A stretch of 64,000 nt of DNA from Rostrohypoxylon terebratum (lineage: Eukaryota > Ascomycota > Sordariomycetes > Xylariales > Hypoxylaceae), in assembly GCA_022497145.1 (NCBI GenBank), contig MU385970.1, forward strand, positions 1 to 64,000. Direction: 5' to 3'. The translations under genes were made by a program, and so were the position numbers. Positions 12,690-24,644 of the stretch are shown here, one piece after another. The stretch's first letter is position 1. Every line of letters begins with the position of its first letter. A model generated the notes under the pieces. It searched no databases and was not told the DNA's origin. It was given only the letters and a program-made list of their open reading frames with translations.

Positions 12690-14827
12690 ATGGACGGTAC
12701 CAAAAAAGAGTGGTCCTCCACGTTCGGACCAAATGACGAGCAGCCGACTTACAGCTCCGAAGAGACGGTGGGTCACGTCGATGGCGTCGCCGCTGTCGAT
12801 CAATCCCTCGCCACGCGAATGGTCGACAAGGAGAAGGTGAAGTCCGAAACTGGCAAGCGAGAGCTCAAGGAAGAGGACTGTGAGAGCGAGCTTGGCTTCG
12901 CTTTTCCCGCCTGGAAGAAATGGTGGATTCTCACCGTCATTTTCCTCGTCCAAACCTCAATGAACTTCAACACCTCCCTCTACTCCAACGGCCTCGACGG
13001 TATCTCGGAAAAGTTCGGCGTCAGTACTCAGGCCGCTCGTGTCGGTGCCGCTATCTTCCTTATTGCCTACGCTTTCGGCTGTGAACTCTGGGCTCCCTGG
13101 TCCGAGGAGATCGGTCGCAAGCCGATCCTACAGGCTTCCCTGTTTCTCGTGAACCTGTTCACTCTACCCGTCGTCCTAGCTCCTAACTTCGGCTGCCTGC
13201 TAGCCGGCAGGTTCCTCGGTGGTCTTTCCACGGCCGGAGGTAGTGTGACCCTCGGAATGGTAGCTGATCTTTTCGAAAGCGACAGACAGCAATATGCCGT
13301 AGCTTACATGTAAGTCATTTTCTCCATTTCCTGCTGAACCTGACGAAATTTGTTCCCTGTAGCGCGCCCCCTGCTTGTTCGCTCATTTAGCCCATTGCAC
13401 AACCGTCGTGGCTACCAAGGGGCCAATTGGACTGGAAAACATTTGTACTAACTTTTCCTCATCGCAGTGTTTTCTCTTCCGTCGGTGGATCAATTCTCGG
13501 ACCCATTGTGGGCGGTTTTGTCGAAGCGTATCTGGACTGGACATGGTGTATCTGGATCCAGCTCATCTTCGGAGGAGCCGTACAACTTCTACACCTTTTC
13601 ACCGTGCCGGAGACGCGAACAACCATCATGCTCAACAACATTGCCAAGAAGCGCAGAAAGACAGGAGAAGACCCCAATGTTTACGGTCCCGACGAGATCG
13701 AATCCTTCTGGTCCCGTTTCACCTTTAAGGAGCTGATCTACACCTGGCTACGACCCTTCCGCATGTTCCTCACTGAGCCCATCGTGCTCACTCTATCACT
13801 ACTCTCTGGTTTCTCCGACGCCCTCATCTTCATGCAGATCCAGTCGTTCTCTCTAGTTTACAAGCGTTGGGGCTTCAATGCCTGGCAAATCGGTCTTGCG
13901 TTCGTGCCCATTGGCATTGGCTATGTCCTTGGCTGGCTCTTCTTCCTCCCAGCCTTCAAGAGAAACCAGCGCCGACGTGAGAAGCACCCTGAAGATGAAC
14001 ACGCCCAATACGAATCGCGTATGTCCCTGCTACTCTGGCTAGCGCCTTGCCTGCCGATCGGCCTCATCATCTTCGCCTGGACGAGCAGCGGCCCACCACT
14101 CCACTGGATTGGCTCCATGGTCGGAGCTTGTATCATCGGTATTGCCAACTACGCCATCTACATGGCCACAATCGATTACATGATCTGCGCCTATGGACCG
14201 TACTCGGCGTCGGCTACCGGCGGCAACGGTTGGGCTCGTGACTTCTTGGCCGGTGTTCTCACCATCCCCGCAACTCCTTTCTATACCAACATTGGCGCCG
14301 AGAAGGGCATGAACCTCCAATACGCCTCCACAATTCTCTTCTGCATCGCCTTTGTCCTGGTTATCGCCGTGTACGTCATCTACTGGAAAGGCCCAACCCT
14401 ACGCAAGCGCTCGCCCTTCGCCCAGAGTTTGGCCCAGGGTGCTGCCGACTTTGGAGGCCACCACCTCAGTCACGTCCACTCCCACCGCCCGTCGACGGCA
14501 GGAGGTGAATACCGACCACAAACCGCGACGACAACCTCGCGGCCACCTACCGCGCCAACCGCTGAGATTATGCAGAAGCGACCGGGAGACCGAATGTCAG
14601 CATCGCGACACAACTCGTACTACTCAAGTCAGCAGGCCGCAAGCCGACGACAGAGCAGGCAGGCTAGCCGTAACCCCAGCAGACGTAACAGTCTTGAGCA
14701 TCATCGCAAATCGGTCGAAAGCGATAGCGAAGAGGGCGTGTCGCACCACCACCTTCATCGCCGCCTCCAAAACCTAAACACAATCGCTTCTATGCCCACC
14801 AACCCCCCTCCCAACCCCCAGCCTTAG
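12690..14827 (+). CDS. MFS transporter, DHA1 (drug:H+ antiporter) type
   Basis: Exons 12690-13309 and 13468-14827 give 659 residues. The 158-nt intron has a GTAAGT donor, an ACTAAC branch sequence and a CAG acceptor, and it rejoins the frame as AYIVFSSVGG. The first 75 or so residues are charged and cytosolic. Membrane segments start at about KWWILTVIFLVQ. The MFS motif A equivalent WSEEIGRKP sits in the loop after the second helix, and a GPIVGGFVE motif follows the intron, both typical of the DHA1 12-helix family that exports small molecules by proton exchange. After the last helix comes a tail of about 110 residues rich in His, Ser and Arg, with RRQS- and RRNS-like kinase sites. The transported substrate cannot be read from sequence. 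Other 12-helix MFS subfamilies are less likely. Gene model confidence is high. Confidence 0.9.
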
Positions 14828-16267
14828 GAGAATGCTGGGGAAAGCTACCGGGGCGTGTCGGTAACTGACTTCATGATGCCTGTGTGGGAAGAAGATGATG
14901 CTGCTGCTGCTGCCAGTACCTCTGGTGCTGCTGCCAGAAGACGGTAGGAACAAACATGTATATAGTATATAAAAAAATAAGGATAAACTACCATATATGA
15001 ACAGTATCTGGGTTGCGCAGCAGCGAGGTAGGGAATTGCGACGAGTCCCCAGTTAGCAGGAGACTTTTAGATCGAAAGGCTGGCGTCTCTGTCTTTTTAT
15101 TACTACCCCCCACTGTCTCGGGAAATGTGCCTCGCTTCGCTTGCCGGGACTGAAACATCGGGATGACATTCCATTGGAGGGCATCGTGTTTCGATGAGGG
15201 TTTTTTTGTCTCTCACATAGTAGGTAGCTTAACGGCTTTTTTTTCCAAGGAATATCCATCCTTCTGTCATGAGACTTCTTGGAGCAGTTTCGGCTCCGTC
15301 CGGTTCTGATTGGTGAGAGCGAGAAGAGGGCGGTAGAATAAGGCAGGGTGGTTTCCGCTGCCTACCACTACTACTACACGAACACACTACATTCGATGAA
15401 TGAACTCGAAAAAAAAAAGATCAATACCCAATATTTTAGAAAGCTCTCATTCCGTGACGTGACTTGCCGACCCGAAGCGTGCATACGGGCGTAACGAGGG
15501 CCGCCCGCTGCTGCTACCCGCCAAGTCCCACTGCGGTGGTGCGAAGCAACGTTGCCCGGGTCCTCCACATACGAAAGGCGCGGAAGCCTTGTTGGTGGTG
15601 GTGGTCCCCTATTACGTCCGACTTCCCCTACAGTCGATACACATACATAATGGATCCGTCCACTGTGGAAACTACCATCCATCTCGTTTTCCCGTCTCGC
15701 CCCTATCGCGTCTCGATATTTCTCCCTTCGTCTACCTAGTAGGCTAGTAGGTCGGACCCCCGTAGTCGCGTGATGGGAGATCATTTGCTTGGCTACATAA
15801 CATAGAGACTCGGCTCATCGTAGAGAGGATGATTGTTTTTCCTCCTTCCACTTTTACGATTGGCATTCATGAAGATCGTTGTGAGGCTGGCACGTACGAT
15901 ACGATTCATCTGCTTATTCGATGCCCCTTAGGCTAATAGATCAGTTGACCGAGATGTTTGGGAGCTCCATAAATTTTTTTCAGGAACGCGTCTTTCGTTT
16001 TACATTTACTGATAATGCCACCGAGAAAAGATAGCGATTAAAGTTACATGATGAAAGGGATTCATCGTGTCTGGTATATTATCCGAATACCGGCCATACT
16101 CAAGGACGACGAATAGATTAAACAGTGCCACAGTGCCAAAAAGTCTATTGCATATTCACAAATTCACGAGTACGAAGCAATATAGCATCTATTACTCAAT
16201 TCGTATTGGTACGTCGAGCTACAGCTACGTCAGTCACATTATACACGTGCGTCATGATGCCCAACTT
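14828..16267. other. convergent 3' intergenic region
   Basis: This separates the MFS transporter gene (plus) from the Doa10-type gene (minus), so it holds two 3' untranslated regions. An A-rich stretch with AATAAG near 14970-14985 is a reasonable polyadenylation region for the transporter gene. A GCTGCTGCTGCT run lies at about 14900-14915. The open frame at 15374-15784 (minus) has no recognisable motif and is not called. Confidence 0.45.
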
Positions 16268-19200
16268 CTATAGTCTTGTGCTGCCCTTCCAACCCGACAC
16301 TTTTGACGCGGTACCGCCGAAATTGTGGAGCCGCTCCCCCATAAGGTACGCCTCGTCTCTGATCCGGACCTGCCAGCCCTCGAATATGCGCAGCATGTTC
16401 CGCGTCATCAAGAGCCCTACCCAGAAGACCGCCATGAATGGGTAGGCCAGCCGGAACGTCAAGATTCGCATTTCCCGAGTCATCCCCTCATTCGCATCTA
16501 GCACATGTTGGAGGAATACTTGAGCTATTATCGGCGGCAGTATGATCATGAGGAGCGACACTATGACGCCGGGAACAACGAAGGCTCGCGTCAAGATTCC
16601 AATATCGGGTTCCAGCCAACCACGACGGAGAACAGCCCTTACGGCGTGAGCTGGCCTACCGCCGTACAGCGTCAACGCTCGGGAGCCGAGTTTAAGGTAG
16701 AGGATTCCTAGGGTCCAAGCTTGTATGACCCGGATAGTGTGGCCTTCCCGTAGGCCGTCAAGCCGTCTCGTAGTATCCATTCCGGCGGGATACATGTACG
16801 TATGCAGTGGCATGAGTAAGTAAAGCTCTACTAGGAGCGTGATGAGCAGGGGAAAGACGACGAGAAGAACCGTATAGGTGTAGACTAGTCGGCATGCGTG
16901 CGACATAAAATGGACAGCACGCTGGACAGCGCTACGGTCTAGCATCGAATCTGCCGTAGACGCCGCCCAAGCCCTCAGCTTGTTAATCATCGACTGTAGG
17001 TGGAAAACGAAGTAGCCCAAGGAGCCGAGAATATAGATACCGATGCTGAAGGCGTAGATATCGTTGGTCCGTATGTGGGAAGGGATAAGAATGTTGAACA
17101 TATGGCGACCAAACACCAACGGTACGATCGTGAAGCCAACCCCAGTGACAGCTGCGAATATCCATATAAATAGGATAAACAGAAAGATGCGTAGTCGGAA
17201 CCAAGGTGGGACATAGACGAGCTGGTAATGAATGCCCGAGTATAGGTCGGTTTCTGGCTGATCTAGCCTTCCGTCATGCCTCATTTCCTGTTCCGATACC
17301 TCGAGGAACACTGTCTGTCCTTTAGGGATCTTGACTTGGTCAGATGCCGGTGATCGCACGAAGCGGCCATCGGGAATGAGCTGTTTGGAATCGACAAGCT
17401 TCTTCTTCTTTGCATCTTGGAGAGTCATTTCATCAGCTGGGATTCTAGAGGAAGGTTTTGCCTTGCCTCCCCTAAACGTATCTTGCCACGTCTTTGGGGC
17501 GACTTCGCCTTCCCCGTTGACTTCTAGAAAGACCCTGCACCACCAGGGGAGATTTTGATATGGTGAGTCTCGAGACAGGGCCAATCTACCCTCCTCATCC
17601 ACGCGCCGCTCTCCAAAGAGGAACCACGTCAGCCGTAGACCTCTTGCACACTTGCGGAACCACCAGGTATACATAGCGTGAAGGCCGTCACTAGGCTTGA
17701 AGAATCTAACGGCAAGGGGCATCAAGAAGTTGTAAAAAAGAAGATCGATGGGGAATTCCAGTACTGGCTCATTAGACGAGTAATGGATTGGTAAGACATT
17801 GGGAAGTGCTAGAGACAGGCCCCACACGACTCCCCCAAGACAGACAACGACGAGTGCTCCGTAGACGAACGCCGAGAATAGTATCTTTCGGAGTTGTGTA
17901 GTGACATTCCGTTCAAGGACATCTCGGACTGGGTGGAATTCTGGGTCATCCGGGTCTCGGATGAAATCTTTTTTTTCTGGTTAGCAACACCGTACTACAA
18001 GGAGGTTTGATTCCGAAATAAATACTTACATAAAACACCTTTCCTCATGATTTTGCGGCACATGGATACGAACAATGCAAAATGGAACATGTAGCCCGTG
18101 CCGACGAACCAATGCACAAAAATGGATGTGAGTGGGTAGTTGTAAGTGAATAGCAATCGAGATTTGACGGTCGTACCTTCGAAGAGAGGGAGTAAGGCAA
18201 AGTCCAACAGTAAACCACAGTACAAAGGAAATATCAACATTTCTATGCTGATGATTAGTATCACTTTCATGACACCGCTGGCCTGATTTAACGCGTCGAT
18301 GATTGAGGCTTCCCATTCTTGGGCAGTTTGTCCCGTAGAGAAAGGAGTTCCTCTGGCAAGATAAAGCCCCGCAAGGACCGACAGGGAAACATATCCCAGA
18401 AGGATAGCCCAAGTTCTGTCATTTGCATCCCAGTGTGCTAGTCCAGGGTTCGCGGAGAAAGGCGATTCCGGGAGATTGAGATTTAGCATCCAAGATCCAG
18501 GCTGAATGGCGATGCCGGGAATAGACTTTAAGAACTCAAACATGCCAGGCCCAAAGACGAATAACCAAGACTGAGCTATGGCCCATTTAGCTGAATAGTC
18601 GCCGCCGAAAACATAGTAGATAACATTCCCGAGAGATGCAAAAGCGGATCGGATATCGCTCTTTACCATTAAGAGAGCTTCGTGGCTAAGAGCTGAGAAA
18701 TTGCGCATCTCACTTACGGAAATGAGTGGCATCTCAGACATGAAACTGGCCAGAATTCGATCGAAAGCGCCGAGCGCAACACGTCTAGTATCGCTTCTTA
18801 ACGTATGCATTAACTGCTTCCCGTGCTCGATTCTAAATATTATCCTAAATGCTTCAAATACGGTGAAGGTGAGAGTAGAAGTGTAGCCGACGACCAGTAG
18901 AACAGCATCCTGGACGAATTTAGACATGCTGAAAATGATTCGTAAAAGACGAGCCGGATTTGCCATTATCCAGACAGACACGCGACCGACATTGTAAGGT
19001 ATGAAGATGCAGAGGAAAATGGAAATCGAGACGAGAAACGCGCAAAATATGGCGTTTTGGAATAAACCCGCGATTGGACCGCGCATACCAATTAATTCCA
19101 TAATACCTTCGAAATCCTCGGCGTCTTCGACGGCTTCCGGGTCAAGGCCGGCAGCAACAGCAGCTTCGACAACATCGGGCGCTAACCCAGCTTCCTCGTC

Positions 19201-21744
19201 TTCCCCCCCAAGCATACGGTCGTTATCGAAGAATGGGGCATTCTGGTTGCCACCGAATATATCAACAGCGTCATCAGGCTCGATATCATCAGGAGGACCG
19301 GCTTCGACATCACCCCACATGAAATCGGCTACGCGTTCAACGATGCCACCGGGTTGTCGTACCACAGCCGCTACAGGCTCCGTTTCATGAACATGCTCGG
19401 CCATATCGACAGGACGTTCCGCCGGGCCATCTTCCATCGGTCCGAGTACATCATATTCAGCAGCTAATCTATCCTCCATATCTAATTGCATACCCAGACT
19501 CCTCTGCAAGTGCGACTCGGACGGATTGGCACGCTGCTCATCCCTATCGAGTGTCCTCGGTTCTGTTAACTGAATATCATCGATGTCTTCGGGGGAATCT
19601 ATAGTAGCTGCGGTAGAATCAAAAGCAGATATAGCAAGATTTGAGTTCGGCAACCTAGACATCTCTTCATGGCGCACGTCGTGAGGAGTAGGGGGCAGGT
19701 CAGAGAAAGACCAATTATTGTTCGCAAGGGGATTCATCCTCTTTGGAGATCGCGGTCCATCTGAAGCAGCTCGAGCTCTTGTTAATGACGGCACGTGGGA
19801 AGATGAGACGCCATTGCCAGCATTGTCGTAGTTCGATGAATACGGAGAGACCTCGCCAAATTCGCCTCCCCAAGGCGTCCACGGATCATTCTCGGCGCCA
19901 GGAAGTTTTGTAGCTTTGCTTTTCCCTTTGCTATTAGAACTCTGGCTTGCCGCGATATCCCCATCGTCAGTCTCTGCCATCGTCCAGCTTGAGGTGTCGC
20001 TACCGGTCCTCTCTACTATGGGCGACTTAGATCTATCTGGAGAGCTATTGGGCCGACGTTCGCGTTGAGCCAGTATCGAACTCCTATCTCCGTCCACAAG
20101 ATCTGAACTACTCTCGCCAGTGGTTCTTCCGGCGGCAGTTATCGATTGGGTCACGCGTACCCAGTATCGCATTCGATCCTCTAAGCCTTCATCTCGAATG
20201 ATTTGCAAAATCTTTTCTTGATCTCCGCCTGCTTCTCTATATATGCGGAGATATTCTTTGACGGTACTTTGCGATACAGGGTCACTTTCTTCTGCGTCAG
20301 CGGCCCCTTCAAAGTGGGATGAAATAGGCCGATCAGCAAAATTACGCCGCGACGAACCAGCTTCAGGTTCTTCGTCCCGCTCTCCAATTTCAGCGTCGAA
20401 TGTAAAAGTTCTAGTAATAATACCGCGATCTCTGCGATCTTCTTGCTGGACATCAGCGTCGGGTCGTGGTGCTCGTCGTCGGAATCCTGCAATGGGCCTC
20501 GGACGGGGATTCTGGAGGTTTTGGAGGTCTACCATATCACGGGCACGACCTCCTGGGTTCGCTCTCTCCAACTCGTCAACATAAGCCATTGCAAAGTTAC
20601 CACCAAGAGGACCGGATTCGTCGTCAGAATCTTCTAGATCGTCTTCGAGGTTGACGTTGCGTGCCATGGGATTGTTCATAGGGCCAACTGGAGGGGGGGC
20701 CTCGTTTTCGGCTGCAGCAAAAGCAGCACGCATATTGATCTCCGGCTGCTGCTGAACCACGTAGTCTCTAACCAGAATGATCAAGATGAAACATACGATA
20801 ACAAGCAGGGTGATGATTTGACCTTCGAGGACGGCGATGATAACTCGGTTTATGGCTGGGTGTCGCGTGAAATTTTTCAAAACAGAAACATCGCTCAGCA
20901 AAGAGGACGGGTAGCCGGCAGGAGGTGAAGTCGAGACATGGTTGACGGCTGTCACGTTGAGCTCCTTAACACCCGAAGTTGGTTTCTCGATAGCGGGGGA
21001 TAAGCCTAACAACATAGCTAGCCACGATGAGGGGCTATTAGCCAAGGGTTTCGAAATGCTCTTCAACAAGCTGGACACGGGAATTTGCTCGATTACAGCT
21101 CCGACGCTGGCAACCGTAGTCGTAGCAGCAAACAAGGGAGAAGAGGCGCAGGTAGTCGCATAGGTGATGGAAAACGAAGACAGATCATCCCGGCCTATCG
21201 AAGTACCATTCCTAGTGTCGAGTACTGGTGCACCGGGACCGAATCCTTCATCACTGAGCCAGAACAGGAACGACCAGACGGAGCGCATGAGATATGGGAG
21301 CCAGCCTAGCCACACACTAATGACCAAGATGGCCCTCAACCAGACTAGGACATTGCGGACCAGATATCTAACCATGTGGGTGACGAAAATATAGAAAGGT
21401 AACCGTTTCGGCATATCTGGAGAGTATAATTTGGTAAAGCGGAACGGGGTCTTGCATAGCTCGCAATGTTTCTTTTGAGAGTGCGAGAGCCATTCCATCA
21501 AACAGTCTTGGTGAACATATTTAATGCTACCACTACATTTGCACGGGTAGAAGAGAGGCTCTTCCGGGGTACCCTCTCCTCTACATATCCGACAGGTATC
21601 GGGATCGACGGAGGTGTCGTTGCCGAAAGGCTTGACGCCGGATGTGGAATGTTCTGACATCGTGTCAGGCTTCGCCGAAGATTGCCGCCGCCGCTCAATG
21701 GTATTGGGGAATTCGGCGGCTAGATCGGGCAACCAATCTGCCAT
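16268..21744 (-). CDS. SSM4: Doa10/SSM4-type RING-CH E3 ubiquitin ligase of the ER membrane
   Basis: Exons 21744-18030 and 17967-16268 encode 1804 residues. An N-terminal RING-CH domain spans about residues 51-97 with ligands C51, C54, C68, C70, H78, C81, C94 and C97, the C4HC3 spacing of the MARCH/Doa10 family. Many hydrophobic membrane segments follow, broken by a long acidic, Ser-rich cytosolic region. The conserved block EDFEGIMELIGMRGPI then precedes the second group of membrane segments. Family knowledge: Doa10 works with the E2 enzymes Ubc6 and Ubc7 in degradation of ER-membrane, cytosolic and nuclear proteins. The start is the first in-frame ATG; the open frame reaches further upstream only through non-ATG codons. 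The single 62-nt intron ends at an AG after a run of eight A, and the join YFIRDPDDPEFHP restores the frame. Length and architecture fit an intact gene. Confidence 0.93.
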
Positions 21745-21971
21745 GACGGGCGTCTGCAGGATACGAGTCGTGTATCGATTTCGGATGACGATCGATGATT
21801 GAGGGTTTTCATCAAACAAAAAGGTGTGAAAGTGTCGCCCAGAGGGCTTCTTCCTGGGGTTTAGACCATGGGATATTGGTCTTAGTGGGTAAGAGAGATT
21901 GGTAATCGGTAAGGGAACAGATGCGATGCTCAAATAGTATGCGGCGGTGATAGTTGGATGTGTGGGTGTCG

Positions 21972-21977
21972 CACGTG
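21972..21977. promoter_or_regulatory. CACGTG E-box upstream of the Doa10-type gene
   Basis: A perfect CACGTG palindrome lies 228 bases before the ATG of the ligase gene. In fungi this core is bound by basic helix-loop-helix factors. Which factor binds here, if any, is unknown. Confidence 0.3.
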
Positions 21978-24453
21978 TTCCGACTTTATATCGTGTACTA
22001 TCGTATTATTGAGCGTTTTGAGTAGTAGTATTAAACAGATCCTACTAAGTAGGTCGAAGTTGGGGTTTAGGTACAAGGTATAGGAAGGCGGTAGGTAGGA
22101 AAGAGTTTGTGTTTGAGTGTCTGACAACCTCCAGGCTTGAAGTCGGCTCTTTGTCAGGTCGGTCAGGCGAAGGCGCAATCGGTCGAGGTCTAATTGGTTC
22201 CTTCCACGACCTAAAGTCGATTCTGTAGGTACTACGCAGGTGAGTGGTGAGATGTGAGAAGGTGTTACCCACGACGTGTAACTTTTTCTGCAAAGGGTTC
22301 AAAGTCACAAGTGACGAATTACGACGTACCTTTGAACTTGCAAGCACTTAATTGAAGTTAAAAGCCCATACCTACCTAGTGACATTGATTGATTATCTAA
22401 TAATAAGGGATAAGAGTATTTCGGTGGCGATGATTCATCCAATTTAGCAGCGCTTAGAGGGGTCTAAGACTCTAAGTTGCTGCTACTTCTGTAACATGTC
22501 CAGTAATTAATACCAGAACTATTACAAAAGCGGACTACTCGGTTGAGCACCGTGTAAACACTGTTGAGGCCAGCGGAAATTAAGCCGTGCGTTTACTGTA
22601 TGTTCTATAATGGATCGGGATCTTTGTTGAATTCATTACTACTTATATCAACTCTTGGCATTCATCAACCAATCGCCTCAACATTATAATACTAAGTTGA
22701 AGTTATACAGACAACATCGGATTGAAGAATGTATTACTTCCCGACTCACATAACCGGCTCTATGAACCACCTCTCTTGAAAATTTATTTCTATATGGATT
22801 ACGACGACAGGAAGTTCCCGGATATACGCGTCCTCGCACAATTAAGTACTACCGATATTCCGGCTCTGAATACGATTCCAGATGCCTGGATTCACTGAAG
22901 AATATCCTCTCGAGAAAAGACTGCTGGGGGTTATTCAGGTAGTCACATGTAGGTACCGATGAGTTCTCGATGCCGCGTAGCCGCATATGCGAGCTGGCAG
23001 GCTGGTAACTTTGGGAGTTTATCGGTTTCCCAGACCATCCATAGTTCCAACCACTCGGGTGTGGTGTCAGGCTGTTAATTAGTGAATATACCTAAGTTTT
23101 CCTGAAGAGATACTAGAGTCTAGGGTTATTATTTGCACTGCAAATTATAGATTTATCTATTTGGAAAATATATCGCGTATATTTCTCCTCTTGTAAATAA
23201 ACAAAATAAACATTTTCTTTGTTGCCTACATACCTCCTATGCATGTAGCGGCGGATCATCCTCGTATCTCTCTTGGCTGGACTGCTAATGTTTTAGCCTT
23301 TTACTGTAGGTGCAGAACTTGGGATCGGATGACGTCTTTGGAACGGGTGTTGCACAACGCTAGTAGAAACCATGGAAAGCAGAGAGGCGTTCAAGAAATC
23401 CAACTCCATTCAATGTTCCAAGTGAGATAAAACCAAACATAACTTGCTTTCTTATGGGGATATACTAGGTAATGATGATTGCCCAAGAGTCTTCTCATCT
23501 ATGATTAAGCTCGACATAGCGACTTACTTTAGAATCTTCCATACTTGGAAATATGTAGACCTTACCTACCTATGTAGTAGTATCATTGCAACAGGTATAT
23601 CCACGTGCTTAAAGTAATACCTACATAATATATGTAACAGTTCGTGCACCAAGGTAGGTGCGATGGTTTTCCACACCTACCCCTCATGTTTTCTCTACAT
23701 CATGTGTACCTAAATTGGCACATTAACATTAGGCTGTAAGTTGTATCGCTCAAGTGTTGGATACTAATTTCGGCATAGCTCCTACAGTTATCACAAGGTT
23801 CATGCATGTACACTTTAACATCTTGCATTGTTCACCTGTTCACCTTCTATCAAATCTAATGATTCCATTGCTCTATGTGTTCGTCATCCCGCCAGTTCCT
23901 GTATCAAAACAACTTTAAATAATTTCCAAGGTTGACATATCTTTTTACCTTTTTACCGCCTAAGTATCGAGGGAAACGGGTACAGAATCGGAGAATAGGT
24001 GCCTAACCGAGACGGATTAGTCTGTTAATTTTTAAATTCGTTAGATAACTCTTGCCCAGTTTTTAAGCCTTTTTGACCCCTGCGTCATCCCTGATCATCT
24101 CATTTTTGTCACAGGGAACCGAAACGCCAGCCTTAGCCCTGGCTGCCCTGGAAGCTTTCAGGGCTCCTTCAACCCTCGAATCGTCCGCCCGTCGCAGCTT
24201 ATCGTCAAAGCTTCTAACATTCTCACCCGGGGCCGTTCCATTCTAACCATTCTTAACACATCTAACCCACTTTCGACGACGTCTAAAACCACATCTTTTT
24301 GTCTATTTTCTCTCGGACCCTCTCGAGTTTCTAGACAACTACCTTAAATCAATTCCAGACACATATGAAGATATATCTGTCTCTTGAAATCGTGGACTCG
24401 ATGTTGATGTTGATGCTGATGTTGGCTTGTAAATAAAAGCTAACTAGCAATTC

Positions 24454-24644
24454 TTCCCTTTTCTTTTCTTTTCGTCCATTCTACCCCGGTCGGTTTCATT
24501 TTTTTTTCATCGCGTCTCATTTTACCTACATCACTTCCGAACCACCACCATCTCTAGGAGGCTACGTGTCAAAACCATATACGTATACCTTAATGCGAAT
24601 AGTCTTTACACTTTTATCGAAGCTGAGAGGCTGCTCGCGTTACC
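24454..24644 (+). promoter_or_regulatory. pyrimidine-rich leader of the KDEL-protein gene
   Basis: Repeated CTTTT blocks and a T-run at about 24454-24510, followed by a C-rich stretch, lie just before the ATG at 24645. Such tracts usually mark the transcription start area in filamentous fungi. No clear TATA box was seen. Confidence 0.35.

Larger units (their letters stand above)
21745..24644. other. 2.9 kb divergent intergenic region
   Basis: This lies between two genes transcribed away from each other, the Doa10-type ligase (minus) and the KDEL-ended protein (plus), so it contains both promoters. On the ligase side is a CACGTG site. On the other side is a long C/T-rich leader. The middle (about 22.4-24.0 kb) is AT-richer and shows no coding signal, only a few TAGGTA-type motifs. 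Confidence 0.5.

Noticed and set aside
15374..15784. 136-codon minus-strand frame between two convergent genes
   Set aside because: It lies in 3' untranslated territory and has no motif.
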